From: Acrasis kona | Taxonomy: Eukaryota; Heterolobosea; Eutetramitea; Acrasida; Acrasidae | Direction: 5' to 3' | DNA: 64,000 nt | NCBI GenBank assembly: GCA_026419775.2 | Contig: JAOPGA020001019.1 | Coordinates: forward strand, 1 to 64,000 | In this document: piece by piece, positions 10,027 through 21,555 of the stretch | How positions within the stretch are numbered: the stretch's first letter is position 1 | Layout: each line of letters starts with the position of its first letter | Notes under the pieces: generated by a model | Told to the model about the DNA's origin: nothing | What the model saw: the letters and a program-made list of their open reading frames with translations, nothing else | The model's database searches: none | Translations under genes and position numbers: made by a program

Positions 10027-12537
10027 ATTTATCCATATACACTGCTTGTACTGATTGTATGTTTTGTCTATTCTTTGCACAGTATGCCCAATTCAAACAT
10101 TTTAGATTCTCAGCATAACACTCTGATTTCATGCAAATGTAATTGAATATGAGAGTATCTGGCAGCAATACGTCGCTTAACATGTACGTTAGTTTTGAAT
10201 TCCTGTAGGGTATCATCATTGTCTTGTTGTGATGCGGGTGATTAGATTTGCTGTGTTGTGATAACATGCTCAACACCTCACACAAGCTGGTCAAGTTCCT
10301 CCTCACAATCTTGGCATCGCCTGATGCCAAATTACCCTGCGTGTGACCCCTCGTCAACTTCTCCGACGGTAGTTCCACGAAAGTTACCTGTGCCTCCTCA
10401 CAATCCAACAAGGCCAAGCTCATGTACTCAATGTGTATAGAAATAATGGTACAACATGTTCTGGACGAGCTGCTTCTGTGTTGATTCGATGATGACGATA
10501 CGCCCTTGATATGAAAGGGCTGCGAAGGCGATGCGCCAGCGCTGCTCACCATGTTCAATATCTTGTCCAGCTCATCCAAATCATCCATTTGAATCCTAGT
10601 TCGATTATGAACGGTCACGCTCTTTAGATAACTCTGTGGTGCCAACACGTCACATATTTGATCTCCCTTGATCTGTACAGCGCTCACAGAGAATCGATAT
10701 CGATGCGTATCGGATCTAACTTGTCTCTCTTCGAATAGCTCCGATGCAAATCGCTGTATCAATCCATCATTAACATCTCCAACTCTCTATCAATGGTCAT
10801 TATTCATCATCGTTATCGACTAACCATGGTGTGAGTTTTACCGCTGTCAACATCACCGAATGCAACAAAGCAAACCTTACGCCTAGCTCCCTCCAGCACA
10901 TGTGATGCAGAATGTTTAACATCATCCCATAGAACATCTTGGTCGTGTATGGGTCCGTAGATGCGATCGAACCTGAAACTTTGTCTTTCTGATGGTCTAT
11001 CTGGTTTGTACAGATCCAAGGTGTTATTGTCTACAATGTTTAGACATGATTTGACAAAATCTTGAACAGGTCTCACTCTGGCGAACATGAAAATCTTATC
11101 TCGTTGTTGATATTGATCATTGCTGTTGATTGGTTTGAGAGGCGTGTTGTTGGCGAGTGTTCGTGGCGACCACATGGCGCTTGAATGCTTTGGAGTGTTA
11201 TGATGATGATTGTTTTTGAAGAATGAGTATTCGCTGTTGTTGTCCTTTTCTGCACTTGATCTTGCACTTAATAGTTCGTATTCGGTATATCGCAGTGTGG
11301 TTTGTTTGGGGGTCTGGAATCTTGGTGCGAGTTTTTCTTGCTCATATATGCTGTGTTGTTGGTGTTGTTCGTAATCCATGTTCGAATGGAATTGTTGGTT
11401 GTTGACGTGTATTATTTTTGAATTGAATTCCATGGCTTGATTGTTGATGAATATTGAAAAGTTGTTCATGTCAGCGTACACTTGATTTCTCATCTTGTCG
11501 AATTGGAACTTTAAATCAATGCACTCGTCGGATAATTCCTGAGATCTATCCCTGAACCAGTTGATGTGACCTGTTTGTTAATGTGTTGAATAGTTATTAT
11601 TCTTACTGTTGTATAAAAGCCTCTGCTTGTACTCCTCTTGTATTTCTTCAATATCTCGTCTATACTGTTGCTCCATGTCATTCATTCTTTTATTTGCATT
11701 AATCAATTCAATTTTGGTATTGTCTAATTCAGTTTCTAATTGATCAAAATCACTTTGTGTTCTTTTAGGTTCGAAAAAAGCAACTTGAATGTTCTTTTCT
11801 GCGTCGATGTCTTTGGGTTCATTAACTTCGGCATTGCGTGGTGATATTGATAGATTGAGCTCCACTGTTGGTACTTTCTCTTTTTGCGGTGATTTTTTAT
11901 TAGGAGATGTCGCACTTCGTTTTGGGCTGAAAAACGCTAACTTCGGTATTCGAGATGGTGTGGTCGAAGCCTTTGGTTGTTCGATGGGTTGAGTGGGTGG
12001 TTCCTCCGTAGTGGATGGCATCGTAGTTTCAACAGTCTTGTTTATATTTAATTTTTTTCTAGCTATCCTCTGCTGTTTATTGAACAAGTCCTCTCCGATA
12101 GACTCCTTAATGTTTCTTAGCAAACTCAATTCCTCCTGACTCAATGGTAAATTACTTTGATTTTTTTGTAGGAGTTCGTGAAGATGCGCTTTGGTAATGA
12201 AGAATTCGCTTTCAAGCACTGAGGCTAGCGATACAGTATCTGGTTGTGGGACAACTTGGTCCTGCTGTGTGTTGTTGTGTGATTCTTGGTTGATGATTGC
12301 ATCAACCACTTGATGTTTTTCATCTAGGCGCGGTGTTGTTGGGGTAATATTTAAATTATAATCCTGTACATCGATGTCTATCGTCGAATTTGAGTCGATG
12401 GTATTATTGTGAATTGTTGATGGAGAACGTGGTGTAGCAACTGGTGTAACTGTTGTGGATGTGATATTAGAGCCATCTTCCGTAGCTTCGTCGGAATCTT
12501 TTTTTTCATTCTTCTTTTTCTTCTTGAACAGTCCCAT
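10019..12537 (-). CDS. C-terminal-motor kinesin with degenerate nucleotide-binding motifs
   Basis: Three exons: 12537-11607, 11570-10825, 10786-10019; introns of 36 and 38 nt; 814 residues. Residues 1-265 are Ser/Thr/Lys-rich and low in structure, about 270-345 is predicted coiled coil, and the motor runs from ~468 to the C terminus, the kinesin-14 layout. The P-loop is FGDVDSGKTHTM (G549-M559). IPYRNSKLT (751-759) is a strong kinesin signature. Switch I (usually NxxSSRSH) reads NQHRSSSSRT without the final Ser-His, and switch II (usually DLAGSE) reads VELPSE, lacking Asp and the essential Gly. The ATPase may therefore be weak or absent, as in known kinesin-14 pseudo-motor partners. Confidence 0.85.
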
Positions 12538-12985
12538 GTGGAGTAAAATTATTTAACGGACGGACAGAACAAAACAAGCTCAAATCCCTCGGCGGGAGAT
12601 GTTGTAACAACACGTCTGTAGTAAACTAGAGAGATGGAAAAACAAAATTATTTATTATCTATTTAACGATGAAGATAATCACAACAAGGAAGATACGAAG
12701 GAGATTCGGACTGTCGTGTTGGTGACATGTTATTACAATAAAGTAGTAATTTCAAACAATAATCTTACTTTGTGACTGGTTTGGTTATAGTGTTGTTGCG
12801 ATGAAAAGGGTCGTCTAAATGCAAAAAATACACAAACACACCAAGGAAAGAGAACGAGTGGCTCCAACTTATGTGAGGAAATGCATCTAGACTTCTTGAA
12901 CAAGTAAACAAAAAATCAAACATGGATCGCGAGAAGATAATCAAAATTATTCCGTTTTACAAAGTTGATCTACAAATTGTATTCA
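12538..12985. other. Spacer without a supported gene
   Basis: Upstream of the kinesin gene and downstream of the DUF1764 gene, both on the minus strand. The kinesin promoter should be here. No open frame with recognisable content on either strand. Confidence 0.5.
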
Positions 12986-13410
12986 TTAAATGTAGCAGCA
13001 ATCGCAACTGTTTGTGTTAATTTGAATGAATTAAAATTTACGTACTCGAATGGACATAATTCTGTATCACCACCTCTTTTACCGGATGGGTTAAGCTCTT
13101 CTAAAGAATATATAGGTAGTCCGTCAATATTTTTTCTTCCTTTCTGTTCACCTCTCATGTTCTTGAAGTCATCGTCCGGCTCGTCATTGGATTTGTTTGT
13201 GGATTTATCTTTGGGGTTTTCCTTCTTTGTTTTCTTTTTTGGTGCACTTTTCGCCTCACTAAAGATTGCGTCAATGTCGTCTAAAGCATCAACAACTTTT
13301 TTGGGTGGATTGCTATCTTTTAGAGCTTTGGTTTTATTGGTTTTCGAAATCCCTGTTGGTTTGGAACTATCATTTGAAAGGTCTTTGCGTGTTACATCTT
13401 TTCCCTTCAT
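12986..13410 (-). CDS. DUF1764-family small protein
   Basis: Two exons: 13410-13046 and 13007-12986, intron 38 nt with donor GTACGT; 128 residues. Lys/Asp-rich N-terminal region (DDIDAIFSEAKSAPKKKTKK), then the conserved C-terminal signature of this eukaryotic family: RKNIDGLPIYSLEELN, GGDTELCPF and, after splicing, DCDCCYI. Without splicing the frame reads on into unrelated residues; the spliced version restores the Cys-rich end typical of the family, which strongly supports the intron. The biochemical function of DUF1764 proteins is not known to me. The 22-base last exon is easily missed by gene finders. Confidence 0.85.
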
Positions 13411-13583
13411 TCTGTTGTGAAATGTTTTGTAATACTGATTGAATCTTCAACCAACTTCCGAACTAGTTCCACCACACCAGAACAACAAATAGGTAGATGA
13501 AATTTTAAAAGTTTATTGGAAAGCACGGCAAATTCATTTAAATTATAAGGTCAACAGCATTTAGTTTACATTGTTTTGCACTC

Positions 13584-13856
13584 TCACCCAGAGTATTCCC
13601 AACGTCTTCTGCACATAGGACACGATTGGCTATCGTTCTGCGTTCCTAACCATTTTGTGATACATGTTAGGTGGAATGCGTGTTTACATTCTCCCCACAC
13701 TACAGGGCAATCGTCACCTGGTGTCTGAAATTTAGCCGTCGCTTCTGGTGGACAACCATCAAGGTGAACATGACAAATACCGCATATTTCATTTACACCG
13801 TTCCACGTCCAGTTTGCAACAAGTCTTGCTTTAACAATCTTAGCTTTAGTGGTCAT
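13584..13856 (-). CDS. APC11: Anaphase-promoting complex RING-H2 subunit APC11
   Basis: 90 residues in one exon, the usual size for APC11. The N-terminal strand KARLVANWTWNG is the conserved cullin-binding segment; the RING-H2 follows with CGICHVHLDGCPPE, PGDDCPVVWGECKHAFHLTC and WL...SCPMCRRRW. The PGDDCP-V-G block separates APC11 from RBX1. It is the catalytic RING of the APC/C ubiquitin ligase, working with APC2 to drive cyclin and securin degradation. All zinc ligands appear intact. It lies 174 bases from the DUF1764 gene on the same strand. Confidence 0.95.
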   Translation of the reverse strand: MTTKAKIVKARLVANWTWNGVNEICGICHVHLDGCPPEATAKFQTPGDDCPVVWGECKHAFHLTCITKWLGTQNDSQSCPMCRRRWEYSG

Positions 13857-13971
13857 ATTCTATATGGGTTGAGCTAAAATTCGCACAACTTTTATCCGCT
13901 CATCACACTTGAATTATTTAAATCAAAAATTTTAACCAACCGATAAGATCTTTTACAATTTCAGTTTGTAC

Positions 13972-14163
13972 ACCCATAATGGAAACAGCTTTTAATCTCG
14001 AATTTTACGGCATATAAACTAAGGGAGAAGAAGGTAAACATCAACAACAACAAAATCGCTTCATTGTCTATTTCGTTTCATTGTTCAGAGTGACAAAGTC
14101 ATTCGCGGGATGATGCCATATTCCTGGTTATTATCCCGTTTATTTAAGTAATAGAACCATCTT
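13972..14163 (-). repeat. 192-nt inverted repeat, copy B
   Basis: Reverse complement of 4552-4743, same length and two mismatches. It lies between the APC11 gene and the tRNA-Met gene, 91 bases upstream of the tRNA. Confidence 0.9.
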
Positions 14164-14254
14164 ATACGTGTTTTTTATGAAAGAGCATTCCTAATCATAA
14201 TAACATCTCACTATGTATACTGATCGAGCATGTTTATCATGATTTAATCCACAT

Positions 14255-14328
14255 AGCGCCTTAGCTCAGTGGATTAGAGCGATGGGCTCATAACCCATAG
14301 GTCCGTAGTTCGATTCTACGAGGCGCTA
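14255..14328 (+). tRNA. tRNA-Met (anticodon CAT), elongator type
   Basis: Intronless 74-nt cloverleaf: acceptor AGCGCCT/AGGCGCT with discriminator A, D-stem GCTC/GAGC, anticodon stem ATGGG/CCCAT with loop CTCATAA, variable AGGTC, T-arm CGTAG TTCGATT CTACG. The ordinary TTCGATT T-loop argues for the elongator rather than the eukaryotic initiator. Boxes A and B are canonical. Confidence 0.95.
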
Positions 14329-14445
14329 CATTTTGCTATTTATCTTGGGTTGAGCGGGATATTGGACACTACTCAAAAATAGAGCAATTTCCTTTACAAT
14401 TGATTAGTCAACATTCAATCCGAATTGATAGATCTTCAAACAAAC

Positions 14446-17400
14446 ATGTCCGATGATTTCTTTCTTGGACCTCGTAGGAATTTAACCTTGCGTGGTAGCT
14501 CACGCACAACAAACAGAGATGATTTAATTAAAGGAGCTCAGGCACAAAGAGAGTTATCAAAACAAGCAAAAATTCAGGCTACGGCAGCAGCTCGAATACA
14601 AGTAGGATCACAACTTTTACTCATGCTAACACAACAAAGAAAGTCGCCAGATCACATTTGGCAAGAAAAAAGGAAAGAAAAGCCCAAAGAGAAGATTTTG
14701 ACGTAACACTAAAGAACAACATCAAAGGTACCAGAACCATTCACGTGACTCTAATTTTATATAGACCCAAACATAACAAGTGAATTGATTAGAAGATTAG
14801 TATACTTTTACCAACCGACTTTGGACGAAAACAGACTTATGATCGTTTCCATGTTGAGCGTCAGGGCTTGGAACGGTTCCAACAAGAAAGTCTCCGATCA
14901 AAAAAACGGCTTCAATAATACTTTTCAAATCAAGCACCTGTTGGAGTTTTCGATCAAATGGATCCACAGCAAAATAGCGAGTGGCAACGACCACACACAT
15001 TTATCGACACAATCTTCCAACAAAAACTTTGCCAATTTGGTTTCATTGCTATCAACGTTCACTAATCCATCAATATATAGCACGCCGTTGGAACATGAGA
15101 AGGTCATATCATACCTCTCACTACCAGTCATTGAACTAATCAGACAATTACTATCACGCGCACAAACAAGCAACCAACCAAGACAATTATTAGAATCTCA
15201 ATTCAAGCCCTTCTTTACATTATTCAATCACGTTCTGAACGAACCATCCGCATACAAGCACATGTACAAAATCATTTCCATCCCACTCGTTGAAAACATT
15301 TTATCATCGTGCACCAACATTTTACAAACATTACCGAAAATCATTCAACAATTGGATCGAGAAGATCATCAATGGAGTCAATCACAACCCATCACATTAC
15401 TATCAGACAAGTACTCTGCCAACGTACCTCCGCTGGTATACATGATCGGTAATCTTGTCATACTGGTGTACAAGTACATGGAATCACATCATGGATCCAT
15501 TCCAAATCATTACGTCCACCTACTAGCCAATTTACTACGCAACACTGATTCGAAATACTTTTTAAAACACAAGTACCAAATCATGATGATGGATGAGGAC
15601 GATGTGGACACATCCGTGAAGGTGCCACCAGAGTTGAGCGCACAATTGGAAGTCATTTTCAGTCGACATCACATGCAACCACTTTTCGACGACGTCATCT
15701 CCAAATCGAATCTAAACAATTACACTTCCGTCACATTACCAAAAAATCCATTTCTCATCAATGATGATTCATTTCATAATTTATCGTCCATTTGTAAGGT
15801 GATTCAATTCTTGTTAAGTACGCAAAATAAGAACAAACAATCCTTGTTGAACACTTTGAGTTACTCCAATGGTACATTTCTCGTATACTTGTGGTCACAA
15901 ATCAAATCAAGAATCACAATGTGGAGCCAATTGCCATCCTTATCAGAAGTGATGAGCGTATTCGTGAATTGTTATGATTCGTTGTTGATTACGTTGGATG
16001 ATTCTGAATTCTTGAATTATCCATTTCATCAAGAACAATGCGTTGAGATTGTGATCACGTTACGTGATTTGGTGTTCGATATGTATTGGAACGGATGCAA
16101 CGACATGAACCTTAGAAATGACATGACCAGATTATTAAGTAAATTACATTCCACAGAGTAAGATTAGTTTGGAACGATTGGCTAATTTTCAAAATAGTGC
16201 TAGATTAAAGTATTGTAAAGAAGGTACGTTTGTTGTCAAATCGACAGAGAATATGGATTATAAGAGATTTAACGGAAGAGATTTATTGGATGATGATTTG
16301 GAATCGGATCGAGATTCTGAAATGACCAATAACGAACATGACGAACAACAACGACCCATTCCCATTCAACAACAACGTTACATTTCGTTGCGAAATAGCA
16401 TGATCAACAATCATGAATCGCACGTTCAATTCAACGAAAATGATTACCGATCCAGAATCATTTTAATTCTTAAAAATGTAATTTTCACGCATTCATCAAC
16501 TCACATCATGATAGATTCCATATGTAGTTCCATTCGAAACCAGAGTAAAAGCATTTAGTCACTTTATCAATCTAGATAAAGAATCACTGGACGACTATTA
16601 TGAAGGTGCATCCAACATTAGAAGACAATTCATCTTTGAAGATGGATTTGCACACTTTAACAGAAGAGGTAGTAATTTGAAGGGTAATTTACTGGTACAA
16701 ATGATTAATGCCGATGGTCATTTGGAAGCAGGAATTGGACAAGGTGTCACCAAGGAATTCTTGATCGAACTGGCAAAAGTTGCGTTCAATCCGCAATATG
16801 GATTATTCAACATTACGCCCGATCAAACCATTTATCCTAACCCAGCATCACATATCACACAGGGCGATGATCATTTGTGAGTGATTCTCATCATCAACAA
16901 TAACTAATTCAATCCTAGATCGAAATTTAATTTTTTGGGAAAGATTGTTGGGAAGGCAATGTACGAAAGAATTCTATTAGACATTCCATTCGCTCACTTT
17001 TTTTTGAGTAAATTGTTAGGTAACACCAATTTCTTTAATCACCTGAAGAGTTTGGATCCCGAACTACACAAACATTTAATCACTTTTAAAAATTACCCAG
17101 GCGACGTGAAGGATTTGGATTTGACGTTTACCATTAGCGATGAGTTGTTAGGAACTCAAATCGAAAGAGAATTAGTTCCGGATGGAAGCAATCAACAAGT
17201 AACCAATCAGAATAAAATGAGCTACATTTATAGAGTCAGCAATCATCGATTAAATACACAAATAAAGGAACAAAGTCAAGCATTCATGAAGGGATTGGCA
17301 CAAATCATACCCACTCCTTGGTTAAAAATGTTTGATGAGAATGAATTGTTCCTCTTAATGTGTGGAACTGTAAAATTCAATGTGGATGATATGGAGAATC

Positions 17401-17714
17401 ATACCACTTATTATGAATATAGTCACGATTCGCCGACCATTCAAATGTTTTGGAAGGTTGTTAACGAATTCAACGAAGAACAAAAGAGAATGTTGCTTCG
17501 ATTTTGGACCAGTGGAAGTCGCCCGCCATTGTTGGGATTCAAGGACATGCATCCTCCTTTGTGCATTAGAAATGTGGTGGATACGAGCAGGTTGCCGACC
17601 AGCAGTACTTGTATGAATTTACTAAAATTACCTCCTTACAAGAACATGGAGGAGATCAAGAAGAAGATTTTATTGGCCATTATGCATGGAAATGAAGGAT
17701 TTGAATTGACATAA
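14446..17714 (+). CDS. UBE3C: UBE3C-type HECT E3 ubiquitin ligase
   Basis: Six exons: 14446-14601, 14640-14727, 14765-16157, 16198-16477, 16515-16876, 16919-17714; introns 37-42 nt; 1,024 residues against about 1,083 in human UBE3C. N terminus LRGSSRTTNRDDLIKGAQ and, after splicing, an IQ motif AARIQKVARSHLARKK match the UBE3C/Hul5 start. The HECT domain fills roughly the last 350 residues: LVQMINADGHLEAGIGQG, YPNPASH, FLGKIVGKAMYE, and the catalytic loop TSSTCMNLLKLP with Cys991; it ends FELT. This family extends ubiquitin chains at the proteasome. The start is ATG 14446; an upstream TTG in frame is not an initiator. Confidence 0.93.
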
Positions 17715-17781
17715 AATATAGTTGTTTATTTTTGTAATTGATTTTATTTCAAGGTCCAAATATATAATTTAAAAATAAAAC

Positions 17782-18865
17782 ATGCAAGTATGTGTACCTT
17801 TCTTGTGTGGCGTGCTTACCCTTGTAGAATCAATATATCTACGACGAAGTAGAAATCATTTCATCACCAACGATCGTTCAAACAACCACCACTAACGTGG
17901 CTCCTGTTGTTGTGGCCAACACGGCTACAGTCAATGTTCAGGAAGTTCCATTGATTACCAACGCTGTTGATCCCCAACACAAGACAACAGAATTTGTCAC
18001 CCACGAGACTTACACAAACACTTCTTCACAGTTGGTTCAATCTTCATCCCTTGGATCCATGCACTCTGAAGAGGAAGAAGACACAATAGAGCTACCGTTA
18101 GAGAGAGCAAACTCCGAAGACGATACCAACGAACTAGTCGTCGTCTCATCCGCCGGTCACAAGCACGTGTGGGGGATGAGTGGAATCGGTGATCTGTACC
18201 ATTGCCGCATGGGTGAGGTAGGCCTCGAGTGGTTGAAGCTAAGAGGGGGCATTAAGTTTGGTGACTTTAGCGTGGCACAAAAGGGATACCTTTTCGCCAT
18301 CGAGAAGGCAACTGGTCACTTGTATCGCTTCGATCCCGACCACAAAAAGATCGAACTTGCCTGTCCAAAGGAGAGAAAGACCCTTAAATCCGTTTCTGCC
18401 GTCAATTGGGATTTGGCATACTGCTTGGATTTAGAAGGCAACTTGTTCATGTTTGAAAAGGATAAATTCGTTCCGCTCCCTGGTGTACTCAAGAAGGTAA
18501 GTGCTGGCGGTTCCATCAGCACCGGTGTGTTTGGGTTGAAACAAAAGCACGAAGTTTGGGGCATTGACGCCCAAGATAACTGCGTCAGGTACAAGCAAGA
18601 AGCTAACCAATGGGAGACTTTCAACATCAAGTTACAAGATGTCACGTGTGGAAAGGATGGTTCTGTATATGGAATCAGATTGATGGACTTCCAGCTTGTA
18701 AAGTTCGATAGAGAGGCAGGAGGCTTCTTTTATCAAACACCAAAGAATCACAACAAGACTGCATTGAGCGAGGTCAAATTGAAGAATGTAACTGCATATA
18801 AGGAGAATCGCGATATTTATGCCGTAACTCATGATGGTAACATCATCAGATTGGACGGACATTAA
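17782..18865 (+). CDS. Tectonin beta-propeller repeat protein
   Basis: Two exons: 17782-17787 (just ATGCAA) and 17828-18865, separated by a 40-nt intron GTATGT...TTGTAG; 347 residues. Without the first exon the long frame has no ATG before residue 50 and a stop upstream. Residues ~1-85 are Thr/Ser/Glu-rich; from ~105 tectonin-type blades appear, e.g. KHVWGMSGIGDLYHC, EVWGIDAQDNCVRYKQ, DVTCGKDGSVYGI. Tectonins form beta-propellers with lectin-like or membrane-phagosome roles (TECPR proteins, Physarum tectonins, fish-egg lectin). No signal peptide, so cytosolic is likely. Confidence 0.85.
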
Positions 18866-18933
18866 AAAGACAATTTTCATCATGTTCTTGTCACTTGTTT
18901 GTTACAAATTTATTACAATTTATTCTTGTTGAC

Positions 18934-20078
18934 ATGCCTGGAGTTATTCTGTGCACGGCGAGTTATGACCGTACAATCAGGTTTTGGGAGGCAACCACGG
19001 GGCAATGCCATCACTCTGTACAATATACTGATCCTGTGCGTTTTTCCATTGGATGAGAACGAACTCACTTTTTAGCAAGTAAATACACTGGCCATAACAC
19101 ATAATAAGGAATTTTTGGCAGCAGCAGGGAACAACCATGTGAGATTATATCATTTGAACAGGTATGGATGAGTAAAAATTACCACAAACTCAACATTTAG
19201 TGTGTTTAGCAATAGTCAACAATCACCAGTAATTGGTTCTTTCGATGGACATACAGGAAACGTTTTGTCGATAGGGTTTAATGATACAGATAGTTGGCTT
19301 TATACTGGCTCCGAAGATTCGACCGTGAGAGTTTGGGATATTAGGACATTTTCAGCGAAACGGTATGTCGTCCAAAGTCGCGACTTCTAACCAGGAAAAG
19401 TAATTACAAATGTTCAGGAGCAGTAAACACAGTATCGCTTCATCCAGGACAGAATGATCTTGTAAGTGGAGATGAAACGGGAGCAGTTAGAATATGGGAT
19501 CTCATTGCTGATAAATGCGTCTTCAAAGTAAAACATACAAACGACTAGTTGTTAACATTCTCCAGGTTCATCCCAACGGTCGTGTTGGCATACGTTCGTT
19601 AAGCGTATCTGCAGACGGCAATCGGTGCGCTGTTGCCAACAATGAAGGTGATGTATTCGTATACGATGTGACCAGAAATGAGTCACTATCAATGAAGTTA
19701 TTATACAAGTTTAAGGCACACAGTAGATACATTCTAAAGTGTTTAATTAGTCCTGACGTCAAGTGAGTGGTTTGATTTTAAATACTATTAATTTTTAGGC
19801 AAATATGTACAGCTTCTGCTGACCAAACCGTCAAGTTATGGGATATGAGCAATTTATCAGAAAAGAATCAACAAGTACTTTTAACAGATACACTGGAAGG
19901 CCACAAAAGATGGGTTTGGGATTGTGCCTACTCTTCTGATTCAGCTTACCTGGTAACCGCCTCAAGCGACATGACTGCGAGACTTTGGGACCTAAACAAG
20001 GGAGAAGTGATAAAAGAATATAGAGGCCATCAAAAAGCCGTTGTTTGCATCGCTCTCAATGACCAACCGAAAAAATAA
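18934..20078 (+). CDS. LST8: LST8, WD40 subunit of TOR complexes
   Basis: Six exons: 18934-19035, 19076-19161, 19201-19362, 19401-19527, 19566-19762, 19799-20078; introns 36-40 nt; 317 residues. LST8 is a seven-bladed WD40 propeller that binds the TOR kinase domain in TORC1 and TORC2. The match is continuous across exons: MPGVILCTASYDRTIRFWEA, VNTLAITHNKEFLAAAG, SIGFNDTDSWLYTGSEDSTV, RNYKCSGAVNTVSLHPGQND, KFKAHSRYILKCLISPD, and the highly conserved GHKRWVWDCAYSSDSAYLVT close to the C terminus. Length is typical. It ends 34 bases from the convergent neighbour. Confidence 0.95.
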
Positions 20079-20111
20079 ACCAAAGAATAAATAATTTAAT
20101 TTCACAGTTTT

Positions 20112-21284
20112 TTACATGGCTTGAGCGAATCCTTCGCATATTGAACAGACCTTTTCAATTTTATCCGAATCACTTTTGTTGTATTTTTGTAAATGGGTTT
20201 TGATTTGATGTAAAGCTTCACTACTTTCATCCTTTGGTGCAAACTGCTCCACCTTGTCCAGAACGTTGTTCAAAAGTTCTGAGGTCTTTTGACTTTTGAT
20301 TGACCTACTTTCGTTTACTCTTTCTTTTAGTTCATATGTTCCCTGCGATCCGTCACCTTTCAGGAAGGCACTGAGCCGCAACAGGATGGAGAAGCACTCG
20401 ATGAGTTCTTGATTATCTTTGGGTTGGTTACTGAGAACCCAGTCCAAGCCATCTGAAAAATTCTCGAACAGTTCAAGGTTTAGGGAGGGAGCAAATAAAT
20501 CGTTGCAACGTATTTTAACAACCTGTTCAAGCATTCCACATTCAACGTACGCTTCACAAGCTCTTTCATACATGACAACTGCACCTCGATAGTCTTGAGT
20601 GAGTGACATGAGGTCGGCAACGGATCTTACTGCGGCTGCAGCCTGCACGAATAGGCCTTTCTTATGCATCTTTTTGATTGTCTCATCAAACTCGTCCTCG
20701 TCGCCAGTGTAAATAAAGTCTGTGGATTTGGTGGAATGTAGTTTAAGAGTTGGCACATCTCTCTTCTTTGGCTTTCCAAGCTTCTTTTTCAAAACTGCAG
20801 ACATTTTCTGCTCTGACTTATCATCTTCTGTCTCATCCTCACTTTCTTCACTCTCAGAATCATCAGCGGTTGAGCCGATATCCTTCACTATTGCGTCAGA
20901 AATGTACTCCATGTAAGCTTGCTCAAGTCGCCTGTCAACTTCATTCTCTGGCATCATGGGAGAATCTTGTCGTCCATGAAGTGCTTGTTCAGACTTGTTT
21001 CGGTCGAATAAATACGTTTCTGCAACTCGCAATATCACTGAATCATAACCTCTCTTCAATGTCATTCGTTCGACTTTGGGTGTATACATTGTCGGTGTTG
21101 ATTGGTTAGGAGTGATTGCTTCTGCCCCTTCTGTAGCAGTCTCATCTGAAGGTGTTTGTGGTGTTGGTGGAGATATTCCAGTGGGACTTGTCTTGCTGTC
21201 AAACAAAGTCCTTGGAGACAGTGCTCTACGTATTTTCTTAATCATCCTTTTTAGTGATGTCAACCTTGTCAACTTGTCAGACAT
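20112..21284 (-). CDS. Uncharacterised helical protein with acidic linker
   Basis: 390 residues, one exon. Residues 1-20 are basic and amphipathic, 30-70 Pro/Thr-rich, 75-130 helical, 135-165 strongly acidic (ESEESEDETEDDKSEQ). About residues 200-265 contain two or three helices that resemble TPR/SNAP-like packing (QAAAAVRSVADLMSLTQDYR, GAVVMYERACEAYVECGML), and the C terminus is helical with a Cys pair CSICEGF. I do not recognise the family and do not assign a function. It converges with LST8. Confidence 0.7.
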   Translation of the reverse strand: MSDKLTRLTSLKRMIKKIRRALSPRTLFDSKTSPTGISPPTPQTPSDETATEGAEAITPNQSTPTMYTPKVERMTLKRGYDSVILRVAETYLFDRNKSEQALHGRQDSPMMPENEVDRRLEQAYMEYISDAIVKDIGSTADDSESEESEDETEDDKSEQKMSAVLKKKLGKPKKRDVPTLKLHSTKSTDFIYTGDEDEFDETIKKMHKKGLFVQAAAAVRSVADLMSLTQDYRGAVVMYERACEAYVECGMLEQVVKIRCNDLFAPSLNLELFENFSDGLDWVLSNQPKDNQELIECFSILLRLSAFLKGDGSQGTYELKERVNESRSIKSQKTSELLNNVLDKVEQFAPKDESSEALHQIKTHLQKYNKSDSDKIEKVCSICEGFAQAM

Positions 21285-21555
21285 GTCAGTATTACTGCTG
21301 GGTTATTGTGTTTTTTTGCAACATTGCCTAGTGCCTGGTTATAATTCCAATCATTCGAATCGTGTCGCAGATATACCACAAGAGGATCACTATCGAATCG
21401 TGAACTTTTAAACAAACCAAGAACATGATCCGAAGAAACACCAAATACCACCTTTTATCGAGCTGCAATCTCGTCCAATCATATACTTATATATAGCGTA
21501 GCAGAAAAATAACATAAATAGTTGCGGAAGCAATACTATAAAATAACAGAAATGT

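Noticed and set aside
12965-13420. 151-codon plus-strand ORF opposite the DUF1764 gene
   Set aside because: Antisense shadow; the minus strand carries a conserved family signature and a good intron.
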